Positions 1-10,690 of a stretch of DNA of 64,000 nt are shown here, one piece after another. The notes under the pieces were generated by a model. The model had not been told where the DNA came from. It ran no database searches and worked only from the letters and a program-made list of their open reading frames with translations. Both the position numbers and the translations under genes were made by a program. The first letter of the stretch is position 1. Each line of letters begins with the position of its first letter. The stretch is from Pectinophora gossypiella (taxonomy: Eukaryota; Arthropoda; Insecta; Lepidoptera; Gelechiidae), in the NCBI RefSeq assembly GCF_024362695.1, contig NW_026063259.1:62001-126000 (forward strand). Reading direction: 5' to 3'.

Positions 1-1353
1 TGATGAGGCTGATATGTTTGTCCTGTCAACTCCTTCTCCTTCTTAGTGATAGGTTCTAGTGCGGTGAATTTACTTTCTATGAAGCTCATAAGCTCTTCAA
101 ATGACGGTAAATCTCGAGGTGATTTGCGTGCTTCTTTATAATCGCAGTATGTCACGGGGTCTAATTTCTTGCAAATGAGATGTACTAGAAGCGGATCCCA
201 TGTTGTCGTGTCGACGCCGAGGTTATGTATCGCATGTATACATTCCATAGTTGTATCGTGCAAGCGCTTTAATTTGAATGATGTTTGTTTGTGTATTGTT
301 GATTGGCTCAAAAATGTCTCGATATGATTTGTGAAAAGCGCTTGAGGGTTGTTGAATCGATGTGTTAGAATCTCCCAGGCCGTATCATAGTTATCAGCGG
401 ATATGGTTAAATGCTGGACTAGTCGCTCCGTTTCTCCTCGCAGTTTGCCCTTCAGATATTGCATTTTTTGGGCTTTGCTTAAACCATTGTTGTCGTGAAT
501 GGTCTCCGTAAAGAGATCGAAGAAGGTAGGCCACTGACTGTATCGTCCTGTAAAAACTGGGATGTCAACTTTGGGTGTAGAATGCTGAAGGTGAGCTGAT
601 GAACTCAATTGTCGGTTGAGTCGCCGCTTGATGTCATAATATTTTTTCTCAAACTGCGAAAATTCAGCTTCATATTTCTCATCACTACCCTGAAGGATAT
701 TGTCTATGCGAAGGTGTAGCTTATCGATTGCACGCCATCGGTATTGAAGATCCTTAATTTGGTCCTCAATTTCCCACTTTTCCTGTATACTTTCAACGTC
801 GATGCGATCACACCCCCTGGAGAAAGCCCTAAAATTAGTCCTTTGTTGCGAAAGGAGCTCTTCGCTTGCCAAAGCGGTAGCTTTAATCTCCTTACTGATG
901 TCAAGAATGTCAAACATGCTCTTCTTGTCAGGTGAAGGCGTTGTAGCCGTCGGACCCTCGGTAGAGGTCGAAGAAACAGGAAAGGTTGCTAATGTATGTC
1001 GTTGTGATTGGTAAAACTCTTTTATTTTCTCATATATGTCATTTAAACCACTGCCCTATTTTTCCCTAAAAAAGTAGCATGGAGAGTATTTTACAGAAAT
1101 GCTGCACCGACAAGAGCGTGGCTCTTAAATTGATGATGATGATGTCATTTGTAAAATATTCATGCTGTTTGTCCGGGTAGTCAAGTAACAACTTGTTATT
1201 TTGCTCGAATTCACCCCATAACTGGTCGAGGGCGTTCACCCTTTTTTGGATGTATTCACTTGTCTTTCTACTGACGGAGTCCTTGTCAAAGTTTGTCTTG
1301 ACTCGCTTCAATTCATTGATGATTTCGCCTTGGCGCGTGAAAAGGGACTCCAT
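1..1353 (-). pseudogene. gag: BEL/Pao gag (broken, partial)
   Basis: Structural Gag protein of a BEL/Pao retrotransposon, forming the cytoplasmic particle. The likely start is the ATG at 1351-1353, giving a charged helical N-terminus (MESLFTRQGEIINELKRV...). That frame stops at 1066. A second open stretch from about 880 to the left edge contains the DUF1759-type core with motifs PKVDIPVFTGRY, WPTFFDLF and KGKLRGETERLVQHL, the hallmark of BEL/Pao Gag. At least one frameshift separates the two parts, and the region 880-1066 has no clean frame. The C-terminal zinc knuckles would lie outside the window. Confidence 0.75.
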
Positions 1354-1589
1354 GATGATCCTTAGTGATCGATAACGATGCTAACTCGTGCGTAGATATC
1401 CTCGGAATTGAGTCGCTGATGAAGTGTCAGACAGATGTACGATGTATGTCACAGAAACGTGCCGCGTTGTTACGCACCGGGCTTCCGAGTGAAATGTCAC
1501 TGTCTCACAATTGCACTGTGAAATATCCGTAGGTCCTAGGGACGCGGCTTGTAAGACCGGGTCTCAGAGGGAATGTCTTTGTCCAGGTT

Positions 1590-1606
1590 GGCTCGAAGGA
1601 CCAAAA
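1590..1606 (-). other. primer-binding site of BEL/Pao element A
   Basis: The minus strand reads TTTTGGTCCTTCGAGCC directly after the LTR. This GGTCCTTCGAGCC core is the usual tRNA primer-binding site of BEL/Pao elements, and the same core occurs at 31348-31366. Confidence 0.75.
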
Positions 1607-1795
1607 TGTAGCATGAAACTACACTTATGATAAGGTGATAGAAATGATAAGATAGACGGGGACGGAGTAAAGAAAACAACCGAACCGGCCGAGTGGCTTG
1701 TTGGCACTAATTTATTAAATGCTGTCATAAACAAATATAAAATTGCAAATCCGTTTTGCAAAACATGACTTAATATCATGGCCCGGCTTCTTACA
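1607..1795 (-). repeat. 5' LTR of BEL/Pao element A
   Basis: A 189-bp segment starting TGTAGCATG and ending CTTACA on the plus strand, so it has the TG...CA ends of an LTR. Its inner edge touches a BEL-type primer site. The outer edge was placed where similarity to the interrupted Gypsy gag resumes; only one copy is visible, so that edge is inferred. Confidence 0.65.
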
Positions 1796-3127
1796 ATAAA
1801 TACGCACACGTTACCGAGCCCGGATTGGTTCTATTTTCGGATTGTGTATTACTCGAGCTAGTCGTTGGTTTGGTCAGTTTAGGGCATGCGTTTTGTCTAT
1901 GGGTTCGCCACACCCGTAGCACTTCCCTTTACCCGTAACTGTTCGGATGAACGGCTTCTTGAAACCCTGTGACTTGATGTGCCCGTGATCTTTATTAAAA
2001 ATAGCTTGACGGCCTACACGCACATCAGCAGACTTATTTTTTTGAGGTTTCACAAATGTAGCTAAATAATTGACTAAGTCAGTGGGTTTCAAGTTGGCGT
2101 TTATTGCGGTAGCCTTAGCTTGAGGGTCAGTGACACCCCTTAATATAATCTCCGTGGTCAGGTCATCGCTTAGGCCCCTAACGACACGCAGGCGTAGGAG
2201 CGACTTACGGGCATACTCTGCATAAGTCTGGTAATTGTCGGAATTGGTGGACATAACATCAAATAATATACCTGCGGAGTCTACTTTTTTAACACACAAG
2301 GGTTTAAAATCCGCTTTAAAATTAGTCCATGTGCGATCATTCGACACCCACTCGTTAAGCCATGATTTAGCGTCACCTTTAAGGTTAATTGCCTATACGT
2401 GAGAGACATTCACGATCATCCCATTTGTTGACCACTTTGGCCCTGTCTACCTCGCTGAACCATGAGTCGACATTGTGAATGCTGGGGTCGAAAGACACAT
2501 AATAACTGCTAGTGCCCGCAGCTTTCAATGACTGAATGGCCTCTACAATCTGCTCCGTTCCGTGCCCAACGGTGGGCTCGACCGATGCCGGAACACGCGA
2601 ACGCCTCTCTAAAGCTTCTAAGCGGGAAAATACCGCGTCCCAGGACTCGAAATTACTCCGCAGCGGGGGTACAGGAGGCGTGTGCGCTGTTCGCGAGTGC
2701 TCGTGGTCGTCCAAGACAGGAACAGGGCGATTCGTACGTCCTAACAAATTTTCGTCATAGCGACCGCGTGAGCGCCCATTCCGGGAACAGCGAACACGTG
2801 AGCGTCCCTCGCGCGACGGCGCGCGCGTGATTTCGATCGTCGGCCACGTGAACACTTATGATGCGGTGAGCGAAAGCGCGAATGGCTACGCGAGGGCCGC
2901 CCCCGAGAACGCCGATCCCGAGAACGTCGGTTCCTTTGGCGTTGAGATCGCGGCAAGCGCGCACACGAATGACTACGTGAGCTCCGGGAAGACGATGAGG
3001 AATAAGATGTCGTGGAACTGCACGAGTGCCGAGAACGCGGCGGATGAATTGGCGATCTTTCCCGGTACCGGGATCGCCTATCACGAATATCGCGATTGCG
3101 CGAATGCGAACGACTTTGTCTATTCAT
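1796..3127 (-). pseudogene. gag: decayed Gypsy gag (element K)
   Basis: Remnant of a Gypsy Gag related to that of Gypsy C at 27787-29163. From the 5' side it shows an arginine/serine-rich N-terminus (2741-3127), a capsid-like middle (2385-2855) ending in WDDRECLSRIGN, and a continuation (1874-2347) with SNDRTWTNFKADFKPLC and EYARKSLLRLRVVRGLSDDL, each close to the Gypsy C counterparts. It ends in one half of a zinc knuckle (CYGCGEP), after which the frame is lost. At least two frameshifts split it, so it cannot make a full Gag. BEL element A interrupts its 3' side. Confidence 0.75.
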
Positions 3128-3535
3128 TTTTATAACTCACTTAAAACACAGTAAACACGATAGCTTTGCGTAAAACCCGTTAAAAACGGAAACGAGTTGA
3201 TGTAAACAAGTCTACTAAACAAAATTACTCCGCCTAAAATTGTCACAAACAGAATCTAGTCGTCGTAAACAAGTCTACCTTCGAACGACTTTAAGTTTTT
3301 TTTTAAAAAAAAAAGACAAACAAGAATGAACCAAAATATTTCAGAGTTAGAAGATAGTGTCAGAGATGTATATGTGGGATTGAATTCTTTATCCCACTTC
3401 TGATTTTAGGAATCAGAAGCAGGTTTGATTTTTTAAAAAGAGGATTTAATTACCTAAATGAAAATTAACAAAAATAGTTTAGACTCTAAATATTACAAAT
3501 AACTATACACAGCAAATAAGTACACAGAGAGATTT
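3128..3535 (-). repeat. leader, primer site and LTR remnant of Gypsy K
   Basis: No gene. Upstream of the decayed gag (minus strand) is an A/T-rich leader, then TATCCCACTTCTGA at 3390-3403. In reverse complement this equals the primer-site core of Gypsy C (29217-29230) and Gypsy E (39220-39232). The bases from 3404 are therefore probably the inner end of the 5' LTR, cut off at about 3535 by the 3' end of Jockey copy 1. Confidence 0.55.
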
Positions 3536-3915
3536 AAATAAAGCAAACTCACGACCTCTCCGCACGAGGGGCTTAGCCCCTTTGGTGCGGTAGCTCTCGC
3601 CGCCCGCTAAAACGGGCGGGGCACGGGGGCGGGCTACGGCGGGCGAGTTTCGCGCCTCCAAAGGCCCAATCTCTTGTCCGGGGTGGTACCGCCGGCGAGT
3701 CAGCCCACCGGGTGAGACCCTGTTGAGGGAGGCCCAGTGAGCGACTCCAGCCAGGCGGTACATGTCTCGTCATAGTAGGTGGCCGGCGAGCTTGACCCGA
3801 AGTTTCCAGGTCAGCTCGAGCCGGCGGGGTCAGTCCGGTGAGGTCAGTCCGATGAGTCCGCCGGCAAGGTCAAAACCGTCAACAATGACGGTTGCCCTCA
3901 AACCGGCGGCTTGGG
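3536..3915 (-). other. 3' UTR of Jockey copy 1
   Basis: GC-rich non-coding tail after the ORF2 stop, matching in composition and order the tail of Jockey copy 2 (30883-31265), including the GGGCCTCCCT and CGCCGGCGAGTC modules. No poly-A tail is visible at the end. Confidence 0.65.
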
Positions 3916-4395
3916 TCAGTCCGTTGCTGGGTAGGTATCCTCGTCGAGCTCCTCCACAACAGCCAGCTCGCGAGGATACGGCTTCCAGACCGGGGGGCGC
4001 GCGTGGTATGGAGCCAGATTTCGTAGGTGCACGAAGTCTGACTCGTCCGCGCGCGCGAACATCCCAGTCGAGAGCCTGGAGATAAACTCATCCAAGGTCT
4101 CGACTTTTAGGTCCCTCCGAATTACTTCGTTGCGGACGAATCTCGGCGCGTCCGCGATGGTGCGCAACGCCTTGGACTGCTGTGCCCGCAGTCTTTGGCG
4201 ATGGGTCTCAGAGACCAATGCGTACCACGCGGGGGCGGCATAGGTAAGCCGTGTCCTAATGTACGCCTTATACACGCCGAGCTTCATGCGCAACGGGAGA
4301 CTCGAGCAAAGAATGGGGCGGAGCAGAGCAGTGGCAGCACCTGCCTGTCCGATCACATTCCTCGCATGCTGGGCCATGGTGAGGTGGCGGTCTAT
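3916..4395 (-). pseudogene. Jockey copy 1 ORF2, C-terminal part
   Basis: C-terminal region of the reverse transcriptase polyprotein after the RT thumb. It contains RMKLGVYKAYIRTRLTYAAP and SKALRTIADAPRFVRNEVI, a signature of Jockey-clade ORF2 C-termini. It ends at a natural stop at 3916 in the acidic tail. Upstream the frame is cut by LINE F at 4396; the flanks align with the uninterrupted copy 2 at about 30327. Confidence 0.8.
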
Positions 4396-4910
4396 ATATA
4401 TATATATATATATATATTTATTTATTTAGTTCGGAAAACAAAGAGTTCCATTGGTGTTAGTAGCACTTAAAGTAGGTTAGTAAAATTAAACTAAACACAA
4501 AACAAATAGGATTCATAATGCGCCTATTGCCACGCGCACGAGATGCCACACAAGCGGACAGTCTGGACTGTGGGCGACCACCTGCAGGATGCTGCTGCCA
4601 CTGGCGCGCACGCGCCTCAACAAGGACGCCCATCGCTTGCGCAGGATCGCCGGGAAACCGTCCACACGCTCATCCGCGAACATGCCTGAGGCACTGCAGT
4701 AGCGGGACAGCCCCGGCAGCATCCTAAAGGCGTTATTATATTGGACCCGCAGGGCATTAAACGATTTTTGGGTATACTTGCACCAGAGGCTGCTTGTATA
4801 AAAAGATTGACAATAAGCTCTAAAGAGCGTGATTTTCACTTGCTTTGTACAATGAGCAAACCTCCGGATAATCATATTTGCCCTCACCGCCAATGCCCTG
4901 CGTTCCCGCT
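4396..4910 (-). mobile_element. LINE F fragment inserted in Jockey copy 1
   Basis: 5'-truncated LINE on the minus strand. Its protein part (4513-4893, 126 residues) has the RT C-terminal motifs VKITLFRAYCQSFYT, LRVQYNNAFRMLPGL and CSASGMFADE, also present in the second copy at 16830-17383. A run of TA repeats at its 3' end (4391-4418) looks like its tail. The sequence TCTAT occurs at both junctions and may be the target duplication. I cannot assign the clade with confidence; RTE- or CR1-like are candidates. Confidence 0.6.
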
Positions 4911-6191
4911 CTATGTCCTCGTCACACCCAGGTATTTAGCCTGCGAGGACCACCCGATCTCCTCACCATGCAGCGTCAGATGCGGAGGGTGTAGCCGACC
5001 ACGTCCCACAGTGATCGCTTGGGTTTTACCCACGTTCACCGTCAATCTCCACTTTGCCAGCCAGGCAGGGAGGGCATCCAAGGTTCGCTGCATCTTCTTC
5101 GCGGCGTGCTTGGCGTTCAAGGACGTCGCGAAGAAGGCAGCGTCATCGGCGTAAAGCGTCAGCTTGGACCCTCCCTCCACGGGGATGTCATCCGTGTACC
5201 TGGCGTAGCAAACCGGAGATAGGCAGCTACCCTGGGGAACTCCCGCAGCGATCCTTCGGACTTGGAAGCGCCTATTCTCTAAAAAGGTGGCCACAGTCTT
5301 AACGACTCGCCGTGGAGTCGTAGACGTGGACAGCTTATATACCAGCCCGGGTGCCATACGCGATCGAACGCCTTCTCCATATCCAAGAATACCGCTACGG
5401 TGGTCTCCCTCTTGTTGAGGGCCGCCGTCATATCGTGCAGTACCCTTGTCAGTTGAAGGGTCGTGGAATGTTCGGCTCGAAAGCCGAATTGTTCCTCGCG
5501 TGGCATGATGTGTGGGATCATGTGACGCAGAAGAAGTCTCTCAAACACCTTGCTGATGTTCGGTAGCAAGGTGATTGGCCGATAGCTCTCAGGCTTCAGG
5601 ATATTCTTCCCGGGCTTGGGGAGCATGATAACTCGCCCAAACTTTCAGCAATGCGGAAAGGGCCCCGTCCGTGTGATGCCATTAAAAATGCGCGTCACCG
5701 CTGCGACTGAACGCGGTGGAAGGTGACGCAGCATTTCGTTGGTAATGCCATCCGGGCCGGGGGCCTTCCGGAGCGGAGTCCGTCTTAGCGCCAGGAGCAC
5801 CTGTCCGGGCGTAAAGACGACGGGATCCTCATCAGGGGCTATCGGCTGACCGAAATAGCCCGCTAGATTTCGGGAGACTTCTTCTTCGTCATGGTCGGCG
5901 CCTGGGTTCGGCCTGAATTGGCTCTCCAGACACTCAGCGAAGATTTCCGCTCGATCCTCAGCTCTAAAACGGGGTGTCCCGTCCTGAGCGAGGAGAGGTC
6001 GCACTGGTGTCGGCTTCCCGGAGAGCTGTCGACACAGTCTATGGATGCCGGTCCAATCCTCGCCGGCTGAGTCGATAGTGTGTTGCCAAGAGTCGGCGGA
6101 GGCACTATCGAGCGCGGCCGAGATCTTCTCTGCCAGCGCATTCAGCCGGGACTTCATGGTGGGGCAACGCGTGGTATTCCACTGCTTGCGG
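4911..6191 (-). pseudogene. Jockey copy 1 ORF2, linker and reverse transcriptase
   Basis: Central part of ORF2. 5645-6157 is the linker with DWTGIHRLCRQLSGKPTPV and RKAPGPDGITNEMLRHLPP, which opens the RT. 5279-5626 holds RT blocks 2-3 (YRPITLLPNISKVFERL, FLDMEKAFDRVW). 4911-5357 holds AAGVPQGSCLSPVCY and the catalytic LYADDAAFF, followed by the thumb. Frame changes near 5640 and 5300-5350 break the frame. Relative to copy 2, a stretch before AAGVPQGS is deleted (copy 2 has VEGALSQVR there). The enzyme would perform target-primed reverse transcription. Confidence 0.8.
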
Positions 6192-8832
6192 GGGGGGGGG
6201 GGGGGGAAGCGTAGCCTGTACGTCGTCTCCGCCTACTTCCAGTACTCGCAGCCGATCGATGGACACCTGGAGCAGTTGGAGCGGGTACTGGACAGACTGA
6301 GAGGGGCTCCAGTCTTGATATGCGCTGATTGCAACACGCACTCTCCCCTTTGGTTCAGCGAGAGGAGACATCTGGTGGGCCGAGGCGCGGACGCGGAGAG
6401 GAGGCGGGAGGCGATGGAGGCTTTCATCGCTTCACGTCAACTCTTCGTTGTCAATCGCGAGAGCCAGCCCCCGACATTCTCCAGCGTAAACGGCACGTCG
6501 AACATCGACGTGACGTTAACCACAAGGGGGGTCAAATCCGCAGAGTGGACAGTGCGTGAGGGGGTAAGCAGCAGTGACCACCAGCTGATCACACTCAGCA
6601 TCCTGGACAGTGAAGCACGCGCAGCCTCGCGGTGCCAGGACGCAGACCCATGCAGTGAGCCGAGGAGGTACCGGGACCGCGGGGTGGACTGGGAGCGCTT
6701 CCAGACCACGCTCTCAATGCGGATGGAGACCATCAACCTCCGCGCCCCCGCGCAGCTAGCCTGTGAATCGTACTGTAGGGTTCTGGATCGTACGGCGGCC
6801 GAGTGCCTAGGAACGCCTAGAGTGCAACCGGTGGGCTACGAGTGGTGGTCCAACTCCTTGGACCGTCTTCGCAGGGAGAATAACAGGCGTAGGCGCAAAT
6901 GGCAGCAGTCCAGGCGTGCGGGCGGACCGGCGGAAACAGAGGCAAAAGAACGGTACCACGCTGCCCGGGCGAAGTACAGGGGCGCGATGCATAAAGCGGA
7001 AACCGACCACTGCCTGCGCATAGCGCAAAGTGGGAACGATGATCCGTGGGGGCTGGCGTACCGGGCCGCTAGCGGCAGGGTGCGCCCGCCTCCGGGGGTG
7101 ATCAACGGGCTGAAGCTAGCGGAGGGGTTCGCCGACGACGCGGCGGGCGCCATGGGAGGGGTGCTTAGGGTAATGTGTCCCGACGACAATCCGGGGGCCG
7201 ACTCCGCGTATCATAGGCAAGTTAGGGCTGCGGCGGCCTGCGAGCCGCCCGGTCGGGACGTGGAAACAGTGACACTGGAGCGTCTCGATCGTATCATCAG
7301 GGAGCTACCGAACAAAGCCCCCGGCATAGACGGCATAACGGTCCGTATTGTCAAGAACGCCTGGAAAGTAACCGCGAATGAAATGACGGCTTTGTACGTA
7401 AAATGCGTTCAAGAAGGTGTCTTTCCAGACTCTTGGAAGATAGGTCGTTTGGTAGTAATCCCGAAGGGAAACGGGAAGACCGTGAGGGACCCTAAGGCCT
7501 ACAGACCCGTGACCCTTCTACCAGTGATGGGCAAGATCCTAGAAAGAGTGATATGCGATTGTACACCGGGTCTCTACAGCCGCATATCACCGGGGCAACA
7601 CGGCTTTGTGAGAGGTAGGTCGACTGTGTCTGCGCTGGATAGCGTCCTTATGACGGTGAAAGGGTCAGAGTGCAAGTATGTGCAAGGGATAATGTTGGAC
7701 ATTGCCGGGGCGTTCGACAACGCCTGGTGGCCAATGGTCTTGGTGAAGTTTAAACAGGGGGGATGCCCGCCGAACATGTATCGGCTGCTCACCTCCTACT
7801 TCACCAACAAGCGGGTCGGACTATTTGCGGGTGGATGTGTCGAGTGGAAGGGATCGACGATGGGGTGTCCCCAGGGGTCTGTCCTGGGTCCCACGTTGTG
7901 GAATGTGCTCCTCGACGACTTGCTGCGTCTTCCTGTGCCCGCGGGGGTCAGCCTGGTGGCATACGCGGATGACGTCACGATCCTGGTCGAGGGCGACTCG
8001 CGGGCGACCGTGGAGCGCAACGTGAAGGCTACACTACAGCTCGCGCTGGAGTGGGGCCAGAGGAATAGATTGTCGTTCTCGCCCGCGAAGACGCAATCTA
8101 TTACCTTGAAAGGCAAGCTGAAGCGGCCGCCGCTCATACGCATGGGCGGCGAATCGATCAGGACCGTGTCTACAGTGAAGCTACTGGGAGTGGTACTGGA
8201 CGAACAGCAGTCGTTCGCGGAGCATGCGCAGGACATCGGGGATAGGGCGGCTCGATGCTTTGGCAAAATGTCAAGGGTATAGCAGCAGGGCTCCGGGCGT
8301 CCTGGGTCGAACCGGATCACCAGACGTCGCAACTCCTGACGGGCCACGGCACGTTCAGGGGCCGGCTAAGGGATCTGGGGCTGGCCGAGGACGGGGTGTG
8401 TCCGTGCGGGGAGGCTGAGGAGTACCGGGATCACGTTTTGTGGGATTGTCGTTTGTACGATTCAGAACGGGGCACTTTGTTTGACCACCTGGAGAGGACG
8501 GAAGCAGGACCGGTCTATTTCGCGCAACTGGTATCTTCCGAGGTGAACTTCGCACGATTCCGGGAATTCGCGCACACTTGGTACCGTCAGAGGAGATTGC
8601 TGGAGGAGGCATAGACAGGGAGAGGCAAAAGGTCGGCGACGAAGCCGTGGCGTGGTGTCCCGCCCCAGAAAGGGGAGAAGGGAAAGTCCAGGGGACAGGA
8701 CTAAAATTTGTAGGGTGTCAAGAAGTGCGGGTGGGAAAGAGCCCCGAGCAAGTACCACTCGCATCGCCCATGATTCGGTCCTCAGTCCGTATGACCGAAA
8801 GGTTGGTAGGACCATGGGAAGGTGGTGGGTTA
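6192..8832 (+). mobile_element. R1-clade-like LINE, 5'-truncated, with 9-bp target duplication
   Basis: Inserted in Jockey copy 1 (opposite orientation). TGCTTGCGG is present at 6183-6191 and again at 8833-8841, and joining the flanks restores the Jockey sequence seen in copy 2 near 21290. The insert opens with a G homopolymer (17 G from 6190, two of them in the duplication) and enters the endonuclease domain partway. There is no poly-A tail. The 3' UTR (8615-8832) has no other feature. Confidence 0.85.
6207..8614 (+). pseudogene. R1-like ORF2: endonuclease, reverse transcriptase, zinc finger
   Basis: The 5'-truncated frame starts in the endonuclease (YVVSAYFQYS, CADCNTHSPLW, SNIDVTL, SSSDHQLITL at about 6570). 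It then runs through the RT with KAPGIDGITVRIVK, YRPVTLLPVMGKILERV, LDIAGAFDNAWW, GCPQGSVLGPTLWN and the catalytic AYADDVTIL near 7963, ending at 8282. A second frame (8255-8614) supplies the C-terminal CCHC motif CPCGEAEEYRDHVLWDC typical of R1-clade ORF2. Between thumb and zinc finger a stretch is missing, so the join is a deletion plus frame change. The bases at 6045-6206 that extend the open frame upstream are antisense Jockey and are not part of this gene. Confidence 0.8.
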
Positions 8833-8931
8833 TGCTTGCGGAGTCGCCTCTTTTCCGCGAGCATATTCGCAATATGCTTCGGCGTGGGAGGAGCGGCTCC
8901 CGGTTTGGGAGCTTCGAGCGCGGCATGTTGC

Positions 8932-9057
8932 GGTTGCCTGGAAGAGATTGCTACCTTAGCAATAAGGCCGCCTGTTGTACTACCAATTTAATTATAATAC
9001 TCATGTATTTTTAATGTGATTCAAGTGCAATAAAGAGTTTTTGTATTGTATTGTATT
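8932..9057 (+). mobile_element. RTE-like LINE 3' tail
   Basis: Short 5'-truncated insertion in Jockey copy 1 flanked by GTTGC (8927-8931 and 9058-9062). It carries TGCCTGGAAGAGATTGCT and AATAAGGCCGCCTGTTGT, a 3' UTR sequence common in lepidopteran RTE-type LINEs (from memory), followed by a TTGTA/TATTG repeat tail. Confidence 0.65.
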
Positions 9058-9062
9058 GTTGC

Positions 9063-9867
9063 AGTGCCCGCTGGACTGTAGAGGCGAACTCGGTTGCCAA
9101 CTCGTCGACATCCGTGGGGGTCGAGACTGGTCGCATGGGAGTGTTCTCTACCATGTACTGACCGAATTTATCCCAGGAGTACTTCCGCCGCGGCGGCAGC
9201 AGCCTCGTCCTGGTAGGATGGTTTGTAATGACCATCAGGACTGGTTGATGGTCGGAGCCTGTGTGATAGTCTAACGTCTCAACGGTGGGATCGGGCCGGA
9301 GCCCCTTGACCACCGCGAGGTCTATCACGTCTGGGAGATGAGCGGGGTTGTGCGGGTAGTGGGTCGGGGTCTCCGGCCCCAGAACCACATACCCGCCCCC
9401 GTTGGCGTCATCGAACAGACGTCGTCCATTTGGACAGGTCCACGTGGGATTCCAACCAACGTGCTTGCAGTTCCAGTCACCGGCCGCGATCGTTGGCCCC
9501 GGGCTGTCCAGAAGTTTCTGGATGTCCGCGAGGACAAGGGGCGTAGCCGGCGGCTTGTAAACCGCAAACACACGTGTTGGGACGTCTCCGAGCGCGATCT
9601 GAACTCCCAGGGCGTAGATCGACTGAAGACTAGCATCAGATGGCAGAACCTGGTGCACCAATCTTCTTCTCACCAAGACGGCTAGGCCTCGAAAGGCATG
9701 ACCGAGGTCACTGAGCTCGTCCTTCCGGTATACGAAGAAGTTGGGGATCTTCAGTCGGTCTGCGCCTCTCAGCTTGGTCTCTGAGATCTGGGCGACATCA
9801 ATGTTCTGCTCCCTCAAGAGAACACGTAGAAGACCTATCTTTCTAGACAGGCCTTCGGCGTTCCAAT
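9063..9867 (-). pseudogene. Jockey copy 1 ORF2, endonuclease domain
   Basis: N-terminal apurinic-like endonuclease that would nick the target DNA. Visible motifs are ISETKL, VFAVYKPP, AAGDWNCKHVGW, PDVIDLAVV and the catalytic GSDHQPVLMV. The frame runs from the Gypsy A junction at 9867 to the RTE-like tail at 9062. Residues after FASTVQRALQQ in the open frame come from that insertion. The start codon lies across Gypsy A at 15738-15740. Confidence 0.8.
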
Positions 9868-9992
9868 TATAGTGTGGAGTAGATTATGTACTGATTATGT
9901 ATGAATACTGTGTACCCATTTTGGAGTAGTAATAAATCAGATGTAGTCCCGAACACTTGTTTCTTTTGCTCTTCCGATCGTCCATCCTTACA
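9868..9992 (+). repeat. 5' LTR of Gypsy A (125 bp)
   Basis: Starts TATAGTGTGGAG and ends CCATCCTTACA, with an AATAAA at about 9931 that could serve as polyadenylation signal. It differs from the 3' LTR by one T/C change near 9973. It is very short for a Gypsy LTR. Confidence 0.88.
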
Positions 9993-10010
9993 TGGCGACC
10001 CTGCCAGTCG
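9993..10010 (+). other. primer-binding site of Gypsy A
   Basis: TGGCGACCCTGCCAGTCG lies directly after the LTR and starts with TGG, complementary to a tRNA CCA end. It resembles the 3' end complement of an arginine tRNA, the primer used by mdg3/micropia-like Gypsy elements (tRNA identity from memory). Gypsy B has the same first 14 bases at 48044. Confidence 0.7.
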
Positions 10011-10163
10011 CGTGTTCGTTGTCGCTAAGTGTCGGATAACGCGCTGGTTCCGTATTAGGGAAATGAACTTTGGAACAATCATGACAGACAGATACTTTCT
10101 ACGCCTTTGTTCGTGCGGTGGTGAAATTGGTTTATCGGAAAAAGTTATCCAAAAACATTCAAA

Positions 10164-10499
10164 ATGTGCCAAGCTAAACTAGAAAAAGAGGAAGTTTTCC
10201 TCACACAAAACGCCGCGGGTTCTAATACTGCGTCGGTGAAACAGCTAAGTGAACATGTGGAGCACAACAACCTACTGCTGATGGTCATCGTGATTATATT
10301 GGCCATAATTTTTATAGCCGGAGTTACGTATCTCTATAAGATTTGTCATACGAGATGGATGCGGACTGAGATCAGAAGAGATTTTGAGGCTGGAAGAGCA
10401 ATTTTCCGTAGATCTTTTGGACGACGTGAGTATGGACGAGAACCAGATCGCGACATGGGCGTTAGACTAGAACCATCGAGGCCGAAGTGCACCATTTGA
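10164..10499 (+). CDS. small membrane-protein ORF upstream of gag (Gypsy A)
   Basis: A 111-residue protein encoded between primer site and gag. Residues 1-36 are polar, residues 37-59 are strongly hydrophobic (LLLMVIVIILAIIFIAGVTY) and the C-terminal half is arginine-rich, so a single-pass membrane protein with a cytosolic basic tail is likely. There is no signal-peptide-like start. Gypsy B has an equivalent at 48167-51051, also starting MC(Q/N)AK with one hydrophobic segment, which argues for a real gene. I know of no such gene in typical Gypsy elements; viroporin-like, particle-targeting or envelope-like roles are all only guesses. Confidence 0.6.
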   Translation: MCQAKLEKEEVFLTQNAAGSNTASVKQLSEHVEHNNLLLMVIVIILAIIFIAGVTYLYKICHTRWMRTEIRRDFEAGRAIFRRSFGRREYGREPDRDMGVRLEPSRPKCTI

Positions 10500-10690
10500 G
10501 ATCAAAAAGAAACGACGTGTACTCTACACTTTCTATGATCCACGACGTCAGTGTAATCTATTCAAGTGAGTGTTTATGTGATTATTTAGTGAGTCACGTA
10601 ACGTAAAAATATATACAAAAGATGCGTAAGTGACACATATACCTAAAATATAAAAATATAATCGTATATAGTTAATAATATTAGTTAGTA

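Larger units (their letters stand above)
1..1795 (-). mobile_element. BEL/Pao LTR retrotransposon A, 5' part (runs off the window)
   Basis: On the minus strand the order is LTR (1607-1795), primer-binding site, a leader of about 240 bases, then a gag of BEL/Pao type reading off the left edge. The pol region and second LTR lie outside the window. The element sits in the decayed Gypsy gag at 1796-3127, whose reading resumes at the LTR edge, so it is a later insertion. The target-site duplication cannot be checked because the far end is missing. Confidence 0.8.

Noticed and set aside
704..913. A 69-residue minus-strand protein near the left end
   Set aside because: It is a neighbouring frame of the BEL/Pao gag, whose real frame is open across the same bases to the window edge.
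6045..6206. N-terminal extension of the R1-like frame
   Set aside because: This stretch is antisense Jockey ORF2 plus the G run; the target duplication at 6183-6191 shows the insertion starts at 6192.
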